41,052 nucleotides of DNA from Elysia marginata. Lineage: Eukaryota; Mollusca; Gastropoda; Plakobranchidae. Numbering within the stretch: position 1 is the stretch's first letter; each line of letters starts with the position of its first letter. The translations under genes and the position numbers were made by a program. The DNA is taken from the NCBI GenBank assembly GCA_019649035.1, contig BMAT01004146.1, positions 349,984-391,035 on the forward strand. Reading direction: 5' to 3'. Below are positions 34,451-41,052 of the stretch, one piece after another. The notes beneath the pieces are model-generated. The model saw only the letters and a program-made list of their open reading frames with translations. It made no database searches and was not told the DNA's origin.

Positions 34451-34611
34451 TTTGAATAAGTAAAAGAGCAAAAAATCAATCGACACATGTTATCTTATTA
34501 TTGATTTTACCATGCAATTCCAGACTGACTTTTAATATCAAATGGAGTAAGTACATGGTCTGGGCAAACGAGCATGGCGCTGACAACATGGTTGATGTTG
34601 GAGAGGAATAA
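27313..34611 (+). CDS. 381-aa Cys/Pro-heptad protein with C-terminal shared domain
   Basis: Exons 27313-28239 (309 codons, donor AAGT|GTGAGT), 33460-33590 (acceptor TTGATTTTAG, donor TTCAG|GTAGGC) and 34524-34611 (acceptor GCAATTCCAG, stop TAA 34609-34611). Phases 0 and 2 match gene 2. Residues 1-135 are rich in Ser, Pro and Cys (PPCTPCTLLRC, CCEVTS). Residues 137-185 are seven tandem heptads of the type CDPCLPK. A hydrophilic Pro/Glu/Lys linker follows, and the shared domain runs from about residue 230 (DSWKKYGVRIQFTDP at 250) to the end (LTFNIKWSKYMVWANEH). Regular Cys-Pro repeats occur in sperm-tail structural proteins such as ODF1 and insect Mst(3)CGP proteins, so a structural, disulfide- or metal-linked role in sperm is a reasonable guess, not shown. 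A TTTTCGCTTCCAG acceptor 8 bases before the ATG suggests a 5' UTR intron. AATAAA lies near 35140. Confidence 0.8.
27721..27867 (+). repeat. seven 21-bp coding repeats (Cys-Pro heptads)
   Basis: In-frame units: CDPCLPS, YNPCLPK, CDPCRPK, CDPCLPK, YDPCIPK, CDPCKPE and HDPCKPP. Position 1 alternates between Cys and aromatic/His. Positions 3, 4 and 6 (Pro, Cys, Pro) are invariant. Asp at 2 is replaced by Asn once. The bases are similar between units, so the array probably grew by tandem duplication. Confidence 0.9.
31140..31760 (-). pseudogene. piggyBac-type transposase relic
   Basis: Minus-strand frames carry the order of motifs of a PGBD/piggyBac DDE transposase. KPFGYEAFLDIYLGAP lies near 31718-31755, where the family has KP.R.G.K..... 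and a Y.GK/AP stretch. SSFDYRHDRQEGIVTW is near 31468-31518, matching the RGSFDYR.D...G....W segment. TAIRSINWWWPLFAFNPEAA is at about 31266-31340, matching the YR.AIRSKKWWWPLF...DAA signature. NCPLCDKAITIC near 31148-31198 may be the C-terminal zinc-binding tail. Stop codons and frameshifts occur throughout, so it is inactive. I did not find TTAA-flanked terminal repeats. Confidence 0.75.
32149..32175. repeat. (AAT)n microsatellite
   Basis: About nine TAA/AAT units in intron 1 of gene 3. Confidence 0.9.
34285..34454 (+). mobile_element. tRNA-derived SINE
   Basis: The head resembles a tRNA gene: GGGGCAGGATAGCAGAGTAG contains an A box, and GGTTCGATTAA at 34338-34348 is a B box, about 33 bp apart. 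The 5' end keeps tRNA-like spacing, but no acceptor stem closes. A tRNA-unrelated body of about 65 bp follows (GCCTGCTGGGGTG, then CTGCCTTCGGCGGTG), ending in a (TTTA)n tail at 34419-34453. These are the parts of a polymerase III SINE. It lies in intron 2 of gene 3, about 70 bp upstream of the last exon and in the gene's own orientation. Confidence 0.8.
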
Positions 34612-36109
34612 CTGCCCCAATAGTCAGTGTTGTCCTGCGTACACTGCCTTGCCGTAACTGCTCACCTACGTCCTCCCTGTGGGGATACAGAATCAAAGTG
34701 CACAAGACGTCACACGCCCTTGCTTCTGATGCGGCTTTCACATTGGTAGTCAGGTTATTGCATATTTATTGACCTGCAACGTTTTACGATATAATTATAG
34801 TCTGCAGCAGAACCTTAGCCTGATATCTATCAACGCAACGATCATTCATTTATAAAATAAGAACACTGCTAAGAAACTAAACATTTTCTCGAGCTGTATT
34901 AAAACCATATTTTAACACGATGTAGACAAGAGTTATTTTTCTAATTATTTATAAAAACTATTCATCTTATTTAGTTGTAGTACTAATTTTTGTTCTATTT
35001 GTTCTTTTTTGTGTTATTTTCACCTTGTTTTGGGGCCTGTTATGTTTGTTTGAAAGTCCTTGTGCATTGTAATTTTACAAATTGTACGGAGAAAATAAGT
35101 GAAGAACCACAGCAAGTCTAGAAAGCCTTAAAACATTGAAATAAAGCGTATTTTGTAACCCAATTCATGAGAGGTATGTCAAGTTTTCAACATTTATGTT
35201 CATTAAAAATTAAATTTTTACTTGTGTTTTTAAAGCACACATAATTACTAAAGGCAAATTAAGTTTAACTTTAATTTTTATTTAGAGCAAATGATGCAGT
35301 TTTGTGTGGATTTCTGTGTCTAAACAAAAATTAACTATTAAGAAGTAACGAGATTGAAAAAAATTACAAAAATTTACGCAACGTTTAAAGAATCTGAAGA
35401 GGGTACGTTAGAAAACCCGTTAAAGAGTCCACAAATAACATACAGAGAATCCTGTATCGATTACAACCAGCATTCAACATCGTGAATTAATATTAGCCAG
35501 GGAACAGCAGTGGGTATTCGAAATCGATCTTCCAAACAATCTTCTTTCGCATTTCATATTCAATGTAGCATTTGAAAAAAAAACTTAGATAGACCTTAGG
35601 CACCAACTTAAGTACGCTTTCTGAAATTTCACATCGAGTTCTTTGTTGTGGGAATACACTGGAAATCAAAAATATTTTGACCACATCTAGAAGCTAGGTT
35701 CGGACAAATTTGGCGCGATTGGACGGCACGAGTAGTGAAAATTCTTCCAAGTTCCGCCACAAGTGGGTTGTAGCGGATTGGTGGTAGCCGTATACTTAAT
35801 CTATTATACATTTCTGTTCGTCTATCATAGGCCGCTCAAGTTCGACCGAACTGCAGACCTTTCACTCCTCAAAATTTCAAGAAGGTGACTTTTGGTAGGA
35901 GGAAGATTGCGGAAATCATAAACCGAAAATGACTTTATTCTCAAAAATAGTTGAAAAAATACAAAATAATTGTGGGTTTTGTGGTAAACGCACCAAATTG
36001 CACTGAAATGAAGTTAAGAAAAAAAAGAAAAAAGACTTTAAAGTTTAATTTTACCTAGCCGACTTCAAGAAGCCAAAAATTTTTAGAAATTCAAAGTGGC
36101 CGCATTCCA
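34612..36109. other. 3' flank of gene 3
   Basis: The first ~130 bp after the stop are GC-richer than the rest and probably 3' UTR; a minus-strand frame over 34538-34741 is the shadow of the last exon and UTR. AATAAA at about 35140 could end the transcript. The rest is AT-rich with no supported gene. Confidence 0.5.
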
Positions 36110-36640
36110 AGAGGAAAAGTCTGTATTTTGTGTTATCTTTAAGAATAGTTCACACAAAACCATAAATCATTGAATTATTATGAAGAGTCTATTGGTATGT
36201 TTTCGGACGTAAGGAATCAATACAACTATTAGTATCATTTACTTGGTGAAATGCTTGTAGTTGTAATTGTAAAGCACCGTACTGACCCAAGATGACCGAC
36301 ATCCGAGACAAAACTTCATAGTTATTGCGTCTTTGTTAATATTTGATACAAAAACATAAATAAGGGGTCTTTTGGTGTGCTTTAAGAGACAAAAGAATAA
36401 GTGTAACTATATTTAGTTGATAAAAAGCGTATAAAGAAGGTTACTGAACAAAGTTGTGTTAAATATATGTTACCCCTTGACCCATACGTGCAAAGACGTG
36501 CAAAGGAGCAAGCTGCACTGTACAGAAAGACATAATGATAAATGAAGAGTATTTTGGCTAATTTTCGACATAAGGCGTCCAACTAAAAAATCATTAATTT
36601 TAGTTGATAAAATGCATATAAAACAATAATACTTGACCAA
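36110..36640. repeat. diverged ~180-bp tandem repeat, three units
   Basis: Three units start near 36178, 36358 and 36538. Each begins with an (ATGA)AGAGT.T.TTGGT.T-like stretch (GAAGAGTCTATTGGTATG; GGGGTCTTTTGGTGTG; GAAGAGTATTTTGGCTAA), continues through ATTTAGTTGATAAAA.GC.TATAAA in units 2 and 3 (ATTTACTTGGTGAAATGCTTG in unit 1), and then TACTGACCCAAG, TACTGAACAAAG or TACTTGACCAAT. Spacing is near 180 bp. The copies are well diverged, so the array is old. Confidence 0.6.
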
Positions 36641-36826
36641 TTATATTTGTACTTATAGTTGAATTTTAAAATATCCATTATCTGACTTTTGCATCTGTAA
36701 CTGTAAGACATTAAGAGGGTCACAAAGTGTAAAATGTAGATATGGATTATCAAAGTATCTAATTGCTACCAATCATTGTATAAATTGTAGTCACAGTTCG
36801 TACTGCAATGACAGAGTGATGTGCAT

Positions 36827-37172
36827 TTAAGAGCAGCCTTGACATAATTTCATTGTCCCATCCGCTATTTTAGTAACTCTAAGCACGATGCCACCTTTTC
36901 TAGCAGCAGTGTCCATAATGGCTGATAGTCTTGCGTCACACTCGGAACAGAGGAGTGCCTGTCCTCACACATATCCACCGTTCTATGTCGCCCGTTTCTT
37001 GTGCTTTCTTGATAGTATGTTGGCTATAGTCGGCGGTGGTGAACTTGTGCTTTGTACTTGTAGCTGAGTTAACTATAGTTTCTGTGCAAGTGTGGTCGTA
37101 CAGAAGTAGGTATATAACATATGGCTTCAACACATACATGCAGTCGTCGTTGAAAGCCGATGGGTCCATCAA
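36827..37172 (-). pseudogene. unidentified coding-like region with a frameshift
   Basis: A minus-strand frame from 37169 reads MDPSAFNDDCMYVLKPYVIY, continues for 77 codons through TADYSQHTIKKAQETGDIER and stops at 36936. Before that stop a second frame takes over (from about 36963), reading ALLCSECDARLSAIMDTAAR, then VLRVTKIADGTMKLCQGCS, and stops at 36827. A single-base frameshift near 36955-36965 would give one open reading frame of about 120 codons. Codon use and composition differ from the flanks. Two CxxC pairs (CSEC, CQGC) could bind zinc. I recognise no family. It may be a decayed intronless gene, a retrocopy or a fragment of a mobile or viral-type element. A TATTTATA sequence lies just upstream of the ATG. 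Confidence 0.4.
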
Positions 37173-37433
37173 TGTATAAATACACCAAATATTTAAACTG
37201 TTGTTTCTCCCCTGCCAGCAAACGACGACACAGTGTCACAATTTATAAACATTAACAATAAAAGCAAGGAACATCGGAAATACACGTGCCTTTTCATAAA
37301 CAAGTTCTTTTGCAATGTCGTCCGTAGGGATATATCGTATTATGATTTTTGATTGTTGTTGTATTAAAAAGATATTAATTTTAAGTTTTTTAAAAAGTGT
37401 GTAAATAACACTAACAACAAAGTAATTTGTCGG

Positions 37434-37465
<32 letters not shown>

Positions 37466-38049
37466 AACAGAGAGAACGGGACAAAAGTGTGTCGAAACAA
37501 AACAATTTCGAGAAAGAGAGAGAAAAAAGGGAGGATAGTTCAAATTAAAATATAATATTTAACGTTTCTGAGCTTCGCTATGAAAGTGAAAACAAGAAAT
37601 GGCACTTGGACAGTTTTCAAAAAGAAAAAAAAACATAAGGACTAGAAATAGGAAGAGAGACATAGCGCTTACACTAAAAGACGGTGTACTGTCAACTGAT
37701 ACGATTAAAACTTATCACTAACAATAATAATATCAAAATGAAAACCCGATTTTAATATTATTACAGAAAAGTAGAGAAGGTATAGTTGGGGTGTACCCAA
37801 CCTGGTCGAGTAATGGCCTGGACTTTGTTATAAGTTGCCTTTAATTTCCTTATGTAACTGCATATTGGCTGTATCAGTCCAATTTCGAGAACATCAATTC
37901 ACATCTCTTTACAATTTGTCCTCTTCTAGCTTTCTCTACATCATCACTCCATTCTTGACAAATGTCTGAGCCACCCCCGCCAAAAAAATCATCCTCTATT
38001 TAATTTTTTTTGCCCTATTACTTTTTCCTTATCCTCCTAATGCTATTAA
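37173..38049. other. non-coding stretch
   Basis: AT-rich; holds a GA/GACA microsatellite at 37432-37475. No supported gene. Confidence 0.5.
37432..37475. repeat. (GA)n/(GACA)n microsatellite
   Basis: GA units followed by about five GACA tetramers. Confidence 0.9.
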
Positions 38050-38870
38050 TTACTTACTGCCCTTCTTGCCAATAGCAACTAGGGCAGCAATAAATTCCCT
38101 CCATCGCACGCGGTCCTGAGCCAGCATCCTCAGGGTGCCCCATGACTGTCCCATGGTTGCTGCCTCTGCTTCCACTGTCCTTCTCCAAGACTTAGTGATA
38201 TTGGGGCGTCCATGTTTCCTGTGTCCCTTTGGCCTCCACTGGGCTGCCACTGACTCTAGGGATAGCATTCTGGTCTTGGCGCAGTACATGGCATCTCCAT
38301 CTTTTCTGTTCAATAATATTTTCTTAATTCTATGCTCTCCTGTTGGTAATGATCAAGAAGGTCTTGTTTTGATATTTTTCGAGGCCAAAATATCCTAGCA
38401 ATTGTTTCTAAGGCTTTTTGTGTGGAAGGGTGATAACTTTGTTAGGTCATTTTCTGTCATGCGCCAGCATTCTGATCCGTAGAGCAGGGTTGAGGGAATA
38501 CAACTTCTATATAATTTTAGCTATGTGCACAATTTGTATTGATGAGATGACCATACAGGATTCAGCATCCTGAATACGTTTCTGGCCTTACCTATTCTGT
38601 TAACAATGTTCCTTCCGCCTCCTCCGTCTGTTGCTACCTCGCTTCATAAATATGTGAATTTCTTGTGTATGGCAAGATAGTTTCATTTAATTGGCCTGGA
38701 GCTTTGAACAGTAAGGGTCATCACCACTGTTTTTTTTCCTTCAATGCTATGTTATATACTTTTATTCCCCATTTCTATCACTTCCTCTCAATCATTACAG
38801 AGCAATTTGTAGGTCTTCACCTCCTGAATTTGGAAGAAAAGATCTCACGTAGACCCTAAAACGAAACCAA
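38050..38870 (-). pseudogene. C-terminal relic of a non-LTR retrotransposon ORF2
   Basis: Minus-strand frames give colinear segments of the end of a reverse-transcriptase polyprotein. First comes SEVATDGGGGRNIVNRIGKA with RNVFRMLNPVW (about 38530-38645), then STLLYGSECWRMTENDLTKL and SPFHTKSLRNN (about 38400-38495). The last part is a degenerate stretch where family members have a WIGHVLRM-type motif, then GRPNITKSWRRTVEAEA, WGTLRMLAQDRVRWREFIAA and a stop at 38050-38052. The order matches animal non-LTR elements of the kind found in molluscs and cnidarians. In-frame stops (after RNNC and after KTRPS) show it is inactive. It belongs to a different lineage from the relic at 12920-13255, judging by the C-terminal motifs. 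The clade cannot be fixed from this fragment. Confidence 0.85.
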
Positions 38871-38983
38871 ATTCACTCAAAACCCAGGCTAGACACAGGC
38901 CTTACTTATTCTAGATGCATTAATCGTTGGTTGCCTTTTCAAATTTAAATCTAGATCTTTGGTATCTTTGCTAGAGGAGGTCT

Positions 38984-39090
38984 AGGTCTCTATACATAAA
39001 GAGAATCTTTAGATATAAATGCATATTTATATATATATATATATATAAATATACGTTTATATCTAGAGATTCTCTTTATAATAGAGACCT
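38984..39090. repeat. near-perfect 107-bp palindrome
   Basis: The left arm AGGTCTCTATACATAAAGAG and onward is the reverse complement of the right arm ending ATAGAGACCT, about 50 bases each with a handful of mismatches. The arms meet in an (AT)n centre with no spacer. It could extrude as a hairpin or cruciform. It may be a small foldback transposon or the result of arm duplication at an AT microsatellite. Confidence 0.8.
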
Positions 39091-40259
39091 ATGTCTCTGG
39101 TCGGGTAATCTCTAGTCTGATTGCAGAAGCTGCAGCTCGTGGCGTCCGAGTTCCCATAAAAAATAATTTAAAATTTAATGTTTCACAGATGACTGTTCAG
39201 TGCAAATTTGTTGAAACTGACATGTTCAAATATTTTATAAGATCCCCTTTGGCGAACTTGTCAAGCTGATCTATAACTTTAAAGAGAGTGGTCCTCAGGA
39301 TAACAAAGCCGTTATACTTATAGATTCTAATGGCATCATCATCGGTGACGTCAAGAATCCCATGTGACCATGCTTAGTCTAAATAGCCTAGATTAGCTAT
39401 GTGGAATGTAGATTTCTAGATTTCAAGTTTGATAACACAAGTAGACCCACTAAGCAGACTCATACTAAAACTAAATCTGTCCTATGGATATAGTTCTAAG
39501 TCACAAGTGATGTAGGGTTTGAGCATTTGAAATCTAGATCTTTATTGAGACTACAGCGTAACATACATCTATGTTAATGCTCTGCTTGTTGACTAAAGAA
39601 ATAATAAAACTTGGACAAACCCCATTTCCGCTTTTGGTGACATTATTAATTAGCCCGAATATACATCATGACATACAAGCTTTCGTTTTATGCTTAGGTA
39701 TGTTTTCTAAATTGATGGGAGTGGATAGAAGTTGGTTTTTATAATGATTCTAAAATGTCAATATATTCTCTTTGGATTTGAGATAACCGAGACTTTCAAA
39801 AAGATATGTGTCAAAATCGTCAGCCTCTAAAATTTGATATGGGAATATTTTTTCTATTCAATTGAGGCCTGTGAAAGTTCCTTTTCGTCATTTAAAATCT
39901 GAATCGGCGTCAACGGCTAGACCTAGGCTACATTCGAATGCTAGCCATTATAAAAGCTAAATGGCACGTTCAATAAAGCAAGGATTTTTTCGCAGTGTGT
40001 TCTAAAAGGGTGTGCTGGCAAAACAATAGAATTTACAAATTTTTTGGTGCATCTTTTCTTCGGAATTCCCGCTCTAGGGCTCGTAGTGAGTATTCGTTTA
40101 CCAAAGTTTTTATCTTTAAAGTTTAGCGAAATGAAACGTAAAAGCTTAAGCTGTACTATGGAAATTCTGAAAAATAAAAAAGAACGCAGAGAATGAAAAT
40201 GAAACTATATCTAGGTCTAGATATTGGTTCATCTAATCCATACAGAGATATAAAAATTC

Positions 40260-40340
40260 TTGTAGACTTCGGTCTTGGCAGTTCTAAGCTATCAAAATTT
40301 TTTTATAGAGTTTGCAACACAACCTCATTAAAGTTTGCTT
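40260..40340 (+). repeat. dispersed repeat copy B
   Basis: TGTAGACTTCGGTCTTGGCA through GAGTTTGCAACACAACCTCA is the partner of the copy at 26117-26210. The elements' ends are not clear. Confidence 0.5.
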
Positions 40341-41052
40341 TTTTTCCTTTTCGCCCCTAAGCGTGATTTTTGGATACTGTCACAGCAATCATTGGTCTCA
40401 TCATAGTCCGTTTTCACCTTTCATAGAAGTGGCAAGATGGCTAGTAATTACAAGCATATTCTTTACATTGTCCTATATTTTAATGTTTTTAAATATGACG
40501 ATGGGCAATTATAGTAATAATAATAAAGATAATAATAATATAACAATAATAATAATAATGATATTAACAATAACAATATTGTTTATTTTTTAACAGCATT
40601 TTCGTTAAAACAAGATCAATCCACTTTATGATTAAATAAAATACAGGTACATGAATTAAAAGAAAAAACTCACAACAGTTGTTATACAGATCAGTAAGAC
40701 TGCACAGTAATAAAAGAACATTAAGAAATTAAAATCACCAGGAAAGTACTCAAGTGGTACATTCAATCTATATTAACATAAAAATGAAATATAGACAGAC
40801 GTAGTTATAATGTGTATCCTACAATCAATCACATTTTTCAATTCAATTAATTTGTGTCAAAATATATTCGTAAAGGTGGCTGATACATTAACAAATTAAG
40901 GCTTGTTTATATATGTGTGTATTTAACTTTGCTTTAAAATATAAAAGAGAACATTGTAAGGCATATCAAATGATGGCTTAATGAGAAGAAAAGCCTTCAT
41001 CTTTTGTGTAGGCTTTTGTTACAGTGAGTCACAGACCTTTTTTTTTTTTTTT

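Larger units (their letters stand above)
38871..41052. other. non-coding 3' end of the window
   Basis: AT-rich, with a long palindrome at 38984-39090, a copy of a dispersed repeat near 40260-40340, an (AAT)-like tract near 40515-40565 and a terminal poly(T) run. No supported gene. Confidence 0.5.

Noticed and set aside
34538..34741. Minus-strand exon with a CCCCACAG-like acceptor
   Set aside because: It overlaps the last exon of gene 3, which is supported by homology with gene 2 and a phase-correct junction.
40600..40640. Alternative last exon of gene 3 after TTTTTTAACAG (14 codons)
   Set aside because: It keeps frame and is followed by AATAAA, but the exon at 34524 shows real homology to gene 2 and is much closer.

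Overview
The window is eukaryotic, AT-rich and mostly non-coding. Short exons are bounded by GT/AG splice sites, (GA)n and other microsatellites are long, and several kinds of decayed transposon are present. The palindromic words CTAGATCTAG and TAGGCCTA recur throughout. Taken together this looks like an invertebrate, probably a mollusc and perhaps a gastropod; that assignment is inference. There is no bacterial-type operon, no CRISPR array and no rRNA.

The main content is three plus-strand multi-exon genes sharing a domain I do not recognise as a named family. Gene 1 (7769-11246, 5' end incomplete) joins the domain to a dual-specificity-phosphatase (DSP) fold whose catalytic Cys has become Ser. 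The order, a beta-rich domain followed by a DSP domain opening with NIWLG, resembles laforin. Gene 2 (17439-20064) is a compact 161-aa protein made almost only of the shared domain. Gene 3 (27313-34611, 381 aa) places a Cys/Pro-rich region with seven tandem heptads (CDPCLPK type) in front of the domain. An intron sits at the same place in the domain, in phase 0, in all three. The last exon of genes 2 and 3 is homologous, with stop codons at nearly the same place. A fourth piece of the domain (2001-2185) lies on the minus strand and corresponds to the part missing from the 5' end of gene 1, which suggests an inversion, a misassembly or an opposing paralogue.

Layout: 1-2000 microsatellites and AT-rich DNA; 2001-2185 minus-strand domain exon; 2368-3020 mariner transposase relic; 3021-7768 non-coding, with a non-LTR 3' tail near 5345; 7769-11246 gene 1; 11247-17438 non-coding, with a non-LTR RT relic at 12920-13255; 17439-20064 gene 2; 20065-27312 non-coding, with CpG-rich patches near 21350, 22350 and 25300; 27313-34611 gene 3, carrying a piggyBac relic in intron 1 and a tRNA-derived SINE in intron 2; 34612-41052 non-coding, with a diverged ~180-bp tandem repeat, an unidentified frameshifted coding-like region on the minus strand, a minus-strand non-LTR RT relic and a long palindrome.

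How the three proteins work together is unknown. The tandem arrangement and shared intron argue for local duplication of one ancestral domain that was then joined to different partners: a dead phosphatase in gene 1 and a Cys-Pro tail resembling sperm-tail structural proteins in gene 3.
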